Assembly (NCBI GenBank): GCA_027482245.1
Contig: JAIXWG010000063.1
Coordinates: 1 to 64,000, forward strand
DNA from: Acetobacteraceae bacterium
GTDB lineage: Bacteria > Pseudomonadota > Alphaproteobacteria > Acetobacterales > Acetobacteraceae
Direction: 5' to 3'
DNA: 64,000 bases
Part shown: piece by piece, positions 1 to 8,362 of the stretch
Layout of the letters: each line of letters starts with the position of its first letter
Position numbering within the stretch: the first letter of the stretch is position 1
Made by a program: the position numbers and the translations under genes
The notes under the pieces: generated by a model
What the model saw: the letters and a program-made list of their open reading frames with translations, nothing else
The model's database searches: none
Told to the model about the DNA's origin: nothing

Positions 1-75
1 AAACTCGTCGTCACGCTGAACGCCATGATGCGCAACCGACAGCCCTGGTCCGCCTGCAAACACCAGACCGCCTGA
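1..75 (+). CDS. IS110-family transposase, C-terminal tail (runs off the left edge)
   Basis: The first 25 codons read in frame 1 to a TGA at 73-75 and end KLVVTLNAMMRNRQPW plus a short tail. A KLxxxLNAMxRxxxPW ending is typical of the C-terminus of IS110/IS1111-type transposases (DEDD recombinases). Only this tail lies in the window, so it cannot be told whether the element is intact. No terminal inverted repeat can be assigned with confidence; IS110 members often lack long ones. Confidence 0.7.
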   Translation, partial: KLVVTLNAMMRNRQPWSACKHQTA

Positions 76-118
76 CCCCGCCACGCTCTCCGCAAGACGG
101 TTGCTCGGAACCCATGAG

Positions 119-195
119 ACTGGTCGCGGAAGGGAGGGGCACCGCGGAACCGCTTGTCCGGAGCGCGCTCGGGGCCCCTCCCTTCCGCGACCAGT
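119..195. repeat. Large perfect inverted repeat (22-bp arms, 33-bp spacer)
   Basis: Positions 119-140 (beginning ACTGGTCGCGGAAGG) are an exact reverse complement of 174-195. The 33-base centre (141-173) is not symmetric. The repeat lies 43 bases beyond the transposase stop codon. It could be a REP-like intergenic element, a strong transcript hairpin, or part of the end of the neighbouring insertion sequence. Confidence 0.75.
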
Positions 196-206
196 AACCC
201 CGCGGT

Positions 207-228
207 CCAGGGTCCCGTTGGACCCTGG
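207..228. repeat. Short hairpin, 9-bp stem
   Basis: CCAGGGTCC (207-215) pairs exactly with GGACCCTGG (220-228) around a CGTT loop. It lies between two other hairpins in the same 150-bp gap and probably belongs to the same composite intergenic repeat. Confidence 0.6.
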
Positions 229-240
229 CGCGGGAGAGGT

Positions 241-269
241 CCGGAGAGGGGCGCGCAGCCCCTCTCCGG
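241..269 (-). terminator. Hairpin, 12-bp stem; candidate terminator of the GntR gene
   Basis: Positions 241-252 pair perfectly with 258-269 around a five-base loop (253-257). The hairpin lies 20 bases beyond the stop codon of the minus-strand GntR gene, where a terminator would be expected. There is no U-run on either side, so intrinsic termination is uncertain. Together with the upstream hairpins it may simply be a repeat. Confidence 0.4.
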
Positions 270-289
270 GACAGCGCCGCCCCCGCGCC

Positions 290-916
290 TTACGGCGCCC
301 CCGGGCTCAGGTTGTGGTCCCGCATCACCTGCTGGAGGGCCGGCAGGTCGCGCGCGCGGATGAGGCGGATGATGGCGAAGTGGTGGTCGGCGCCGCGGCG
401 CAGCAGGTCCATCGTGTTGCGGCGGCGGATGACGGCGGCGGGGACTCGGGCGCGGAGGTCGAAGAGCAGTTCGACGAGTTCGCGGTTCGGGCAGGGGGCG
501 AGCATCGTGGTGTGAAAGGCGATGTTCGCGGTTTCCTGGTCCTCGACTGTGCCGGATTCGAGGGCGGCGGCGAAGCGTTCGGCGTGGTGCTGCATGGTGG
601 AAAGGGCGGTGTCGTCCAGCCGGTCGATCACCAGCGCGGCGGCGGCCACTTCCAGCACGGCGCGCACTTCCATCACCTGGGCGACGCGGGCGGGGTCGAA
701 ATCCTCCACCTGGTAGCCGCGGCGGGCGATGTGGCGGACCAGGCGTTTCTCCACCAGGCGGTCCAGCGCCTGGCGGATGTCGAGGCGCGTGGCGTTGTAG
801 GCGGCTTCCAGGTCGATCTGCCGCAGCCAGGACCCGGGGCCGAGGCGGCCGAGATGGATGTCCTGTTCCAGCAGGCGGGTGAGGTCGCGGGTGCGGGCGG
901 GGGCGGCGGCCTGCAT
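290..916 (-). CDS. GntR-family transcriptional regulator (FCD/FadR subfamily)
   Basis: A 208-residue protein with an N-terminal winged helix-turn-helix (about residues 10-65, including RLDIRQALDRLVEKRLV) followed by an all-helical FCD ligand-binding domain. The order and length match FadR/VanR-type regulators that sense small organic acids. The start at 916 is preferred because AGGAG lies seven bases upstream; a longer form from 952 adds 12 residues but has no ribosome-binding site. It is divergent from the hydantoinase operon, with a perfect 12-bp palindrome between them, so it probably represses that operon and itself. The effector is unknown. Confidence 0.9.
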   Translation of the reverse strand: MQAAAPARTRDLTRLLEQDIHLGRLGPGSWLRQIDLEAAYNATRLDIRQALDRLVEKRLVRHIARRGYQVEDFDPARVAQVMEVRAVLEVAAAALVIDRLDDTALSTMQHHAERFAAALESGTVEDQETANIAFHTTMLAPCPNRELVELLFDLRARVPAAVIRRRNTMDLLRRGADHHFAIIRLIRARDLPALQQVMRDHNLSPGAP

Positions 917-975
917 CGCGGTGTCTCCTGGCGCGCTTGTGCGGTTGACCATGCGGCGCCGATCATGGCATCAAA

Positions 976-987
976 ATTGGCGCCAAT
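976..987. promoter_or_regulatory. Candidate GntR operator, ATTGGCGCCAAT
   Basis: A perfect 12-bp palindrome in the gap between the divergent GntR gene and the hydantoinase A gene, 15 bases before the latter's ATG. GntR regulators typically bind such short palindromes in divergent intergenic regions. No second exact copy was noticed in the window. Confidence 0.55.
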
Positions 988-1002
988 CCAGAAGGACGCG
1001 GC

Positions 1003-3069
1003 ATGAGCCTTCCCCCTGCCCTGCGTATCGGCGTCGATTCCGGCGGCACCTTCACGGATGTCTGCCTGTGGGATGGCGCGGCGGGGCGGCTTTCCGTCTG
1101 GAAGGTCAGCAGCACGCCCGGCGATCCGAGCGAGGGCATCGCGACCGGCATCGGCCAGGCGCTGGCGGAGGCGGGGCGTGCGGGGGCGGAAGTCGCCTAT
1201 TTCGGCCATGGCACCACGGTCGCGACCAATGCGCTGATCGAGGGGCGGGGCGCGCGGACGGGCATGGTGACGACGCGCGGCTTCCGCGACGTGATCGAGA
1301 TCCGCCGCCAGATGCGGCCCGCGCTCTATGACCTGCAGGCACGGAAGCCCGAGCCGCCGGCGCCGCGCGATCTGCGGCTGGAAGTGGCGGAGCGCCTGCG
1401 CTTCGATGGCAGCGTCGAGACGGCGCTGGATGAGGATGAGGCCCGCGCCGCGGTGCGGCGGCTGCGGGATGCGGGGGTGGAGGCGGTCTCCATCTGCTTC
1501 CTCTTCGGCTACCTGGCGCCGGCGCATGAGGCGCTGGTGGCGCGGCTGGTCGAGGAGGAGATGCCGGGCGCCTTCGTCAGCACGTCGCATGAGGTGGCGC
1601 CGGAGTTCCGAGAGTATGAGCGGTTTTCCACCACCACGGTGAACGCGGCGCTGGGCCCGGTGATGCGGGGCTATCTGGGGCGGTTGGCACCGCGGCTGGC
1701 GGCGATGGGCGTGGCGGCGACGCCGCACCTCACCCAGAGCAATGGCGGCGTGATCTCGGCGGAGGCCGCCTCGCGCTTCCCGGTGCGGACGGTGCTGTCG
1801 GGGCCTGCAGCGGGCGTGACGGGCGCGCTGGCGATCGGGCGTGCGGCGGGTGTGCCGGGCATCATCACCTTCGACATGGGCGGCACGTCGTCCGACGTCG
1901 CGCTGATCGATGGCGGGCGGCCGCGCATGGCGGTGGATGTGGCGGTGCATGGCAATCCGCTGAGGGTGCCGATGCTGGACATCCACACGGTCGGCGCGGG
2001 CGGCGGATCGATCGCCTTCGTGGATAGCGGCGGGCTGCTGAAGGTCGGGCCGCGCAGCGCGGGCGCCTTCCCGGGGCCGGTCTGCTACGGCCTCGGCAAC
2101 GAGGAGCCGACCGTCACGGACGCGAACCTCGTGCTCGGCGTGCTGAACCCGACGCATCTGCTGGGCGGGCGCATGGCGATCGATCGCGGGCGGGCGGAGG
2201 CCGCGATCACGCGGCTCGGCGCGGGCATCGGGCTGGATGCGATGCGGACGGCGCAGGGCATCATCAGCGTCGTCACCGCCAACATGGCGAAGGCGATCCG
2301 CGTCATCTCCGTCGAGCGCGGCTATGATCCGCGCGACTATGTCCTGATGGCCTTCGGCGGCGCGGGGCCGCTGCACGCGGCGCGGCTGGCGCGGGAGTTG
2401 GGGATGGCGCGGGTGCTGGTGCCGCGCAATCCCGGCATCCTCTGCGCCATGGGGCTGCTGCTCAGCGATCTGCGCACGCATCTCTCGGCCGGGCGGATGC
2501 TGCCCCTGTCGCCGGACGGGCTTTCCGGCCTGCGCGACGGTTTTTCGCGATTGGAGTCCCAGGCGGCGACCTGGTTCGCGCATGAGGGCATCGCGGAAGC
2601 GGATCGCGCGACGGCGCGCAGCATCGACCTGCGCTACGAAGGCCAGGGGCATGAGCTGATGGTGGATTGCCCCGACGGCAAGCTGGATGAGGCCGCGCTG
2701 GCCGAGGTGACAAGGCGCTTCGAGGCCGCGCACAAGCAGGTCTATGGCTATGCCTCGCCGGAGGAGCCGATCCGCGTCGTGACGCTGCGGCTGGAAGCGA
2801 CGGGCCGCGTGCCGAAGGCCGACATCGCCGCGCATCCGCCGGCCGAAACCGCCGTGGAGGACAGCATCATCGGCACGCGCCAGGTCTGGCTGCCCGAAGC
2901 CGGCGCCGTGGTCCCCTGCCCGCTGCATGACCGCGCGAAACTCGGTCCCGGGCATCGCGTGGCCGGCCCCGCGGTGATCGAGCAGATGGACAGCACCACG
3001 CTGCTGCTGCCCGGCCAGGTCGCGACCGTCGATCCCTGGCTCAACCTCATGGTGGAGGAGGCGGCGTGA
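1003..3069 (+). CDS. hyuA: Hydantoinase/oxoprolinase A subunit (ATP-dependent cyclic-amide hydrolase)
   Basis: 688 residues, the usual size for HyuA. The protein shows the actin-like ATPase signatures of the hydantoinase A/oxoprolinase family: DSGGTFTD at residues 12-19, GHGTTVATNALIE near 68, and FDMGGTSSD near 290. The family opens five-membered cyclic amides (hydantoins, 5-oxoproline) or carboxylates ketones with ATP, as a cytoplasmic complex with HyuB. GAAGGA lies seven bases before the ATG. It is the first gene of a nine-gene operon and overlaps hyuB by four bases. The co-transcribed peptide-type importer suggests an imported cyclic or pyroglutamyl-like substrate; the exact substrate cannot be read from sequence. 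Confidence 0.92.
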   Translation: MSLPPALRIGVDSGGTFTDVCLWDGAAGRLSVWKVSSTPGDPSEGIATGIGQALAEAGRAGAEVAYFGHGTTVATNALIEGRGARTGMVTTRGFRDVIEIRRQMRPALYDLQARKPEPPAPRDLRLEVAERLRFDGSVETALDEDEARAAVRRLRDAGVEAVSICFLFGYLAPAHEALVARLVEEEMPGAFVSTSHEVAPEFREYERFSTTTVNAALGPVMRGYLGRLAPRLAAMGVAATPHLTQSNGGVISAEAASRFPVRTVLSGPAAGVTGALAIGRAAGVPGIITFDMGGTSSDVALIDGGRPRMAVDVAVHGNPLRVPMLDIHTVGAGGGSIAFVDSGGLLKVGPRSAGAFPGPVCYGLGNEEPTVTDANLVLGVLNPTHLLGGRMAIDRGRAEAAITRLGAGIGLDAMRTAQGIISVVTANMAKAIRVISVERGYDPRDYVLMAFGGAGPLHAARLARELGMARVLVPRNPGILCAMGLLLSDLRTHLSAGRMLPLSPDGLSGLRDGFSRLESQAATWFAHEGIAEADRATARSIDLRYEGQGHELMVDCPDGKLDEAALAEVTRRFEAAHKQVYGYASPEEPIRVVTLRLEATGRVPKADIAAHPPAETAVEDSIIGTRQVWLPEAGAVVPCPLHDRAKLGPGHRVAGPAVIEQMDSTTLLLPGQVATVDPWLNLMVEEAA

Positions 3070-4700
3070 GCGACCGCATCGATCCCATCACCGTCGAGGT
3101 GATCGGCAGCGCGCTCTCCACCATCGTGGAGGAGATGGGCAAGGCCATCATCCGCGCCGCCTATTCCGCCAACATCAAGGAACGCCGCGACTGCTCTGCC
3201 GCCCTGTTCGACACGCGAGGGCGGATCATCGCGCAGGCGGAGCAGATCCCGCTGCATTTGGGATCGCTGCTCGGCATCGCGGAGCGCGTGCTCGGCACCA
3301 CGGATGTGGCGGCGATCCAGCCGGGCGACGTCTTCATCGGCAATGACGCGCATACCGGTGGCGGCACGCATCTCAACGACATCGTCTTCCTGGAACCCGT
3401 CTTCGTGGACGGCGCGCTGGTGGCGTGGGTGGCGAACCTCGCGCACCACTCCGACTTCGTGGATCGTGGCCACGCGCATATCTTCCAGGAGGGGCTGCGC
3501 ATCCCGCCCATCCGCCTCTATCGCGCGGGCGTGCTGCAGCAGGATGTGCTGGACCTGGTGCTCCTGAACTGCCAGGTGCCGCGGGAACGCGTGAACGATT
3601 TTCGGGCGCAGATGGCCGCGAACCGTTTGGGCGTGCAGCGTTACCAGGCGCTGGCGGCGCGATACGGCGTGCGGGTGCTGCATCAGGCGACGCGGGAACT
3701 GCTGGACTATGCCGAGCGCAAGACCCGCGCCGGCATCGCCGCCATCCCCGACGGCCGCTACTCATTCAGCGCCCCCTTCGACACAAGCCTCTGGCCGGAG
3801 CTGCTGCATCTGGCGGTGGCGATCGAGGTCGCAGGCAACGAGATCCATTTCGATTTCGCCGGCAACCCGCCGCAGACGCGGTCGGGCCTCAACATGGTGT
3901 TCACGGCCCTGCAGGCCACGGTCTACTACGTCGTGAAGACGCTGCTGGACCAGGACACGCCTGCTAATGCTGGCTTCCACCGCGCCATCCGCATCAGCGC
4001 GCCCGCTGGTTCCATCGTCAACGCGCTGCCGCCGGCCGCCGTCTACAGCCGCCACGACGTCGCGCAGCGCCTGGTGGACATGTGCTTCGCCGCGCTGGCG
4101 GAGGCGATCCCGGATCGCGTGCCCGCGGCCTCCACCGGCGTGACGGTGCTGACGATGAGCGGCATGCACCCCCGCACGGGCCGCTACTACGTCTACAACG
4201 AAAGCATGGGTGGCGGCTTCGGCGCGCGGGCGGGGCAGGACGGGATGGATGGCGTGCACGTCCACACCACCAACTCCGCCAACATCCCGGTGGAGGCGCT
4301 GGAATCCGAGCAGCCCGTGATGGTCGAGGCCTATGAGCTGGTGCGGGACAGCGGCGGGCCCGGCCGCTACCGCGGCGGCATGGGCATCAGGCGTCGCGTG
4401 CGCGCGGTGGGGCATGAGGCGACAGTCAATCTCGGCGGGCCCTGCAACATCGTCCCGGCCTGGGGGCTGGAGGGCGGGCTGTCCGGCGGCCTCGCGCGCG
4501 TGGAACTCTCCGCCGGCGTGGCCGCGCTGAAGCGGCGCGACGGGCTGATTCCCGATGGTGGATCGGGCGCGGCCGTGACCTCCGGCGGCGGCGGCCGCGG
4601 CGATCCGCGCGCACGGGACCGGGACGCGGTGCGGCGCGACCTGCGGGAGGATCGCATCAGCGCGGAAGCCGCCGGCGCCATCTACGGGCTGGAGGATTGA
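3066..4700 (+). CDS. hyuB: Hydantoinase B/oxoprolinase subunit
   Basis: 544 residues beginning with GTG in a GTGA overlap with hyuA. The protein starts with the family-typical DPITVEVIGSAL and carries NESMGGGFGARAGQDG around residue 378, followed by a glycine-rich RYRGGMGIRR region, both characteristic of HyuB. It forms the catalytic complex with HyuA in ATP-dependent cyclic-amide hydrolysis. The stop codon overlaps the ATG of the next permease gene by one base, so transport and hydrolysis are translationally linked. Substrate specificity is not resolved. Confidence 0.92.
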   Translation: MSDRIDPITVEVIGSALSTIVEEMGKAIIRAAYSANIKERRDCSAALFDTRGRIIAQAEQIPLHLGSLLGIAERVLGTTDVAAIQPGDVFIGNDAHTGGGTHLNDIVFLEPVFVDGALVAWVANLAHHSDFVDRGHAHIFQEGLRIPPIRLYRAGVLQQDVLDLVLLNCQVPRERVNDFRAQMAANRLGVQRYQALAARYGVRVLHQATRELLDYAERKTRAGIAAIPDGRYSFSAPFDTSLWPELLHLAVAIEVAGNEIHFDFAGNPPQTRSGLNMVFTALQATVYYVVKTLLDQDTPANAGFHRAIRISAPAGSIVNALPPAAVYSRHDVAQRLVDMCFAALAEAIPDRVPAASTGVTVLTMSGMHPRTGRYYVYNESMGGGFGARAGQDGMDGVHVHTTNSANIPVEALESEQPVMVEAYELVRDSGGPGRYRGGMGIRRRVRAVGHEATVNLGGPCNIVPAWGLEGGLSGGLARVELSAGVAALKRRDGLIPDGGSGAAVTSGGGGRGDPRARDRDAVRRDLREDRISAEAAGAIYGLED

Positions 4701-5620
4701 TGGGGCGCTTCCTCCTCTCCCGCCTCGGCGACGGCATCGTGGCGATCTGGGGCGTGGTGACGATCGTCTTCGTCGTCTCCCGCCTTCTGGGCGACCCCGC
4801 GATCCTGCTGCTGCCGGTGGGGGCGAGCGAGGAACAGCTCCAGGCCCTGCGCGCAGGCCTTGGCCTCGATCGGCCGATCTGGCAGCAGTACCTGACCTTC
4901 CTCGGCGGCGTGGCGCAGGGCGATTTCGGACAATCTTTCCAGTTCATGCGGCCGGCGCTGTCCGTGGTGCTGGAACGCATGCCGGCGACGATGGCGCTGG
5001 CGGGATCGGCGCTGCTGGTCGGCGTGGTGCTGGGCGCCGTCGCGGGATCCATGGCGGCGCTGTTCCGCGGCACCATCGTGGAAGGCGTCGTGATGCTGCT
5101 GGCGCTGCTCGGCCAGGCGACGCCGGTCTTCTGGCTCGGGCTGCTGCTGATCCTGCTGTTTGCCGTCGATCTCGGCCTGCTGCCGACCGGCGGCTATGAG
5201 GGTCCGGCGAGCCTGATCCTGCCGGCACTGACGCTCGGCACCTTCACCACCGCCAGCATCGCGCGGCTGCTGCGGTCCGGCATGCTGGACGTGATGAAGG
5301 ACGACCATGTGCGCACCGCGCGCGCCAAGGGGCTGCTGCCGGGCACGGTCTTCCTGTGGCATGTCGCGCGGAACTCCCTGATCCCCGTCGTCACCATGGT
5401 CGGCATCCTGGCCGGGGAGTTGCTCGGCGGATCGGTCGTGACGGAAACGGTCTTCTCCTGGCCCGGGGTCGGGCGCCTGATCGTGCAGGCAATGGAGGCG
5501 AAGGACTTTCCCGTGGTGCAGGCCGGCGTGATGGTGATCGCGACCATCTTCGTCGTCATCAACCTCTTCGTGGACATGCTCTACGGCCTGCTCGACCCGC
5601 GCATCAGGGCACGGCGATGA
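4700..5620 (+). CDS. ABC transporter permease, DppB/OppB type
   Basis: An inner-membrane protein of 306 residues with about six transmembrane segments, starting MGRFLLSRLGDGIVAIWGVVT. The N-terminal first helix and the cytoplasmic EAA loop (ARAKGLLPGTVFLWHVARN, about residue 208) match the BPD_transp_1 permeases of peptide/nickel importers. It would pair with the following DppC-like permease. The ATG at 4700 overlaps the hyuB stop; a TTG three bases earlier is possible. Confidence 0.9.
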   Translation: MGRFLLSRLGDGIVAIWGVVTIVFVVSRLLGDPAILLLPVGASEEQLQALRAGLGLDRPIWQQYLTFLGGVAQGDFGQSFQFMRPALSVVLERMPATMALAGSALLVGVVLGAVAGSMAALFRGTIVEGVVMLLALLGQATPVFWLGLLLILLFAVDLGLLPTGGYEGPASLILPALTLGTFTTASIARLLRSGMLDVMKDDHVRTARAKGLLPGTVFLWHVARNSLIPVVTMVGILAGELLGGSVVTETVFSWPGVGRLIVQAMEAKDFPVVQAGVMVIATIFVVINLFVDMLYGLLDPRIRARR

Positions 5621-6474
5621 GGGAAGCCTGGCGGGCGCTGACGCGCCGATCCGGATGGCTGGGCTTGCTGGGCGCCACGCTGCTGGTGGTGCTGGTGCTG
5701 CTGGCGATCTTCGGCCCCTGGCTCGACCTGCCCGATCCCACGCGGACGAACCTCCGCGCGCGCATGGTGGCTCCGACGCTATCATGGATGAGCCTCGGCG
5801 CGCATCCGCTGGGGACTGACCAGCTGGGGCGCGACATCCTGTCCCGCATCGTGGCGGGCAGCCGCGTGACCTTGATGGTCGCGGGTGCGGCGGTGGTGCT
5901 GGGCGGCGTGCTGGGCACGCTGCTTGGGCTCGTCTCCGGCTACTTCCGCGGCTGGGTGGATCGCATCCTGATGCGGCTGGTCGATATCCAGCTGGCGCTG
6001 CCGCTGATGCTGCTGGCGCTGATGGTGGTGGCGGCGCTGGGGCCGAGCCTGCGGAACCTGGTCGGCGTGCTCGCGCTGGTGTCCTGGGTCCGCTACGCGC
6101 GCATCGTGCGGGGCCAGGTGCTGGCGGTGCGGGAACGCGAATTCGTGCAGAGCGCGCGCGCCATCGGCGCGTCGCATGCGCGGATCATCCTGCGCCACAT
6201 CCTGCCGAATGTGCTGACACCGGCGCTGGTAGTGGCGACGCTGGAACTGGCGCGGGTGATCGTGCTGGAGGCCGGGCTCTCCTTCCTCGGCCTCGGCATC
6301 CAGCCGCCCGATCCCAGCTGGGGGCGCATGCTGGCGGATGGGCGCACCTACATCTCCTCCGCCTGGTGGATCATCACCTTCCCGGGCCTGGCGCTGATGC
6401 TGACGGTGCTGGCGGTGAACCTGCTGGGCGACTGGCTGCGGGACTTCTTCGACCCGCGACTGGCGGTGCGGTGA
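5617..6474 (+). CDS. ABC transporter permease, DppC/OppC type
   Basis: 285 residues, with an N-terminal membrane segment (GLLGATLLVVLVLLAIFGPW), the N-terminal OppC-like region ending near LGTDQLGRDILSRI, and the permease core with EAA loop ARAIGASHARIILRHILP near residue 180. The ATG sits in an ATGA overlap with the DppB-like gene. It forms the second half of the transmembrane channel of this importer. Ligands are likely peptides, modified amino acids or similar small molecules. Confidence 0.9.
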   Translation: MREAWRALTRRSGWLGLLGATLLVVLVLLAIFGPWLDLPDPTRTNLRARMVAPTLSWMSLGAHPLGTDQLGRDILSRIVAGSRVTLMVAGAAVVLGGVLGTLLGLVSGYFRGWVDRILMRLVDIQLALPLMLLALMVVAALGPSLRNLVGVLALVSWVRYARIVRGQVLAVREREFVQSARAIGASHARIILRHILPNVLTPALVVATLELARVIVLEAGLSFLGLGIQPPDPSWGRMLADGRTYISSAWWIITFPGLALMLTVLAVNLLGDWLRDFFDPRLAVR

Positions 6475-7463
6475 TGGCGCTGCTGGCGATCGAGGGCCTG
6501 TCCGTCGGCTTCGCGCGGGAAGGCCGCTTCGCACGCGTCATCCCCGAGCTGACCTACAGCGTGAAGGCGGGCGAGACGCTCGGCATCGTCGGCGAAAGCG
6601 GCAGCGGCAAGAGCGTGCATGCGCTGGCGCTGCTGGGCCTGCTGCCGCAGCCGCCGGGGCGCATCCTGGGCGGGCGCGCGGTCTTCGATGGCGCTGACCT
6701 GCTGACGATGCCGGAGGCGCGGCTGCGGGACCTGCGCGGCGGTCGCATCGGCATGATCTTCCAGGACCCGATGACGGCGCTGAACCCGGTGCTGACCATC
6801 GGCCGGCAGATCGCGGAACCGCTGATGCGCCACAAGGCGATGTCGATGCGCCAGGCGCTGGACCGCGCGGCGGACCTGCTGGCGCTGGTCGGCATCCGCG
6901 ACGGCGCACGCCGGCTGTCCCAGTACCCGCATGAATTCAGCGGCGGCATGCGCCAGCGCGTGATGATCGCGATCGCCATCTCCTGCGAGCCCGCCTTGCT
7001 GATCGCGGATGAGCCGACGACGGCGCTTGACGTGACGGTGCAGGGGCAGATCCTGGACCTGATGGCGGAGTTGCGGGAGCGGCTGCGCATGACGATGGTC
7101 TGGATCACGCATGACATGGGCGTGGTCGCCGGCATCGCCGACACGATCCAGGTGATGTATGCCGGGCGCATCATGGAACGCGGCCCCGTCGATGCCGTCT
7201 TCGCCAGCCCGCGCAGCGCCTATACCTACGGGCTGCTGCAATCCCTGCCGCATGGCGCCCGGCCGCCGGGCGGGCGGCTGATGCAGATCCCCGGCTCCCC
7301 GCCTGACATCTTCGCGCCACCGCCCGGCGATCCCTTCGCGCCGCGCAACCCCTTCGCGACCCCGCGCTGCCAGGTGGAGGCGCCGCCGCTGCGCGCCGTG
7401 AACGGCAGCGCGCCGGGGCACATGGTGGCGGCGTGGTACGATCTGCCGGCGCTGCTCGCATGA
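6474..7463 (+). CDS. ABC transporter ATP-binding protein, DppD/OppD type
   Basis: 329 residues. Walker A is GESGSGKS (40-47), the signature FSGGMRQR lies near 157, and Walker B ADEPTTALD near 176. The C-terminal cysteine-poor extension with a PGSPPDIFAPPPGDPFAPRNPF block is the oligopeptide/dipeptide-transporter C-terminal domain seen in DppD proteins. It energizes the permease pair upstream together with the next ATPase and overlaps both neighbours by one to four bases. Confidence 0.92.
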   Translation: MALLAIEGLSVGFAREGRFARVIPELTYSVKAGETLGIVGESGSGKSVHALALLGLLPQPPGRILGGRAVFDGADLLTMPEARLRDLRGGRIGMIFQDPMTALNPVLTIGRQIAEPLMRHKAMSMRQALDRAADLLALVGIRDGARRLSQYPHEFSGGMRQRVMIAIAISCEPALLIADEPTTALDVTVQGQILDLMAELRERLRMTMVWITHDMGVVAGIADTIQVMYAGRIMERGPVDAVFASPRSAYTYGLLQSLPHGARPPGGRLMQIPGSPPDIFAPPPGDPFAPRNPFATPRCQVEAPPLRAVNGSAPGHMVAAWYDLPALLA

Positions 7464-8362
7464 CCGCGCCGCTGCTCCGCGTCGAGGGCCTGCGACGCCA
7501 CTACGCCAGCGGCGGCGGGTTGTTCGGCCGCGCCCGATACGTCACGCGCGCCGTCGATGACGTCAGCTTCGACGTCATGCCCGGGGAGACGCTGGGCCTG
7601 GTCGGCGAAAGCGGCAGCGGCAAGAGCACGACGGGCCGCCTGGTGATGGGGCTGGAGGAGCCGGATGCCGGCCGCGTCGTCTTCGACGGTACGGACCTCA
7701 CGGCGCTGTCCGCTTCCCGGCGAAAGCCCTTCCGCCGGCGCATGCAGATCGTCTTCCAGGACCCCTATGCCGCGCTGAACCCGCGCATGCGCGTCGGCGA
7801 TTTCGTGGCGGAACCACTCGTCGTGCATGGCATGGAATCCGGCCCTGATCGCGTGGCGTCGCTGTTCCGGACCGTCGGCCTCGACCCCGCCTTCATGCAG
7901 CGCTTCCCGCATGAATTCAGCGGCGGCCAGCGCCAGCGCATCGGCATCGCGCGCGCCATCGCGCTGCGGCCGCAATTCCTGGTGGCGGATGAGCCGATTA
8001 CGGCGCTGGATGTCTCCATCCAGGCGCAGATCGTGAACCTGTTCCAGGACCTGCAGGAGAGCATGGGCCTGGCACTGATGTTCATCGCGCATGACCTGTC
8101 GATGGTCCGCTACCTCTGCTCGCGCGTCGCGGTCATGCTGCGCGGGCGGATCGTGGAGATGGGGCCGACCGAGGCGGTGTTCGGCAACGCGCAACATCCC
8201 TACACCCAGGCGCTGCTGTCCGCGGTGCCGATCCCCGATCCCGCGCGGGAACGCGGGCGCAAGCGGCTCGCCTTCGATGCCGGCGGCTATTCCTTCCCGC
8301 CGGGCGCCGCGCTGCGCGACACCGGCGGTGGTCATTTCGTGTTGATGGGAGATGCGGCATGA
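7460..8362 (+). CDS. ABC transporter ATP-binding protein, DppF/OppF type
   Basis: 300 residues. Walker [10 protein letters not shown] (49-57), signature FSGGQRQR near 152 and Walker B VADEPITALD near 176 are intact. It is the second ATPase of the Dpp-type importer. The C-terminus after the conserved HPYTQALLSAVP is short and lacks the usual cysteine cluster of many DppF proteins. Its last codons overlap the start of the UroD-like gene (ATGA), placing that gene firmly in the operon. Confidence 0.9.
   Translation: MTAPLLRVEGLRRHYASGGGLFGRARYVTRAVDDVSFDVMPGETLGLVGESGSGKSTTGRLVMGLEEPDAGRVVFDGTDLTALSASRRKPFRRRMQIVFQDPYAALNPRMRVGDFVAEPLVVHGMESGPDRVASLFRTVGLDPAFMQRFPHEFSGGQRQRIGIARAIALRPQFLVADEPITALDVSIQAQIVNLFQDLQESMGLALMFIAHDLSMVRYLCSRVAVMLRGRIVEMGPTEAVFGNAQHPYTQALLSAVPIPDPARERGRKRLAFDAGGYSFPPGAALRDTGGGHFVLMGDAA

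Noticed and set aside
673-2955. A 760-codon minus-strand frame opposite hydantoinase A
   Set aside because: Same reason: Arg/His/Ala-rich translation without motifs, antisense to an intact, well-conserved gene. It only merges into the GntR gene region in another frame.
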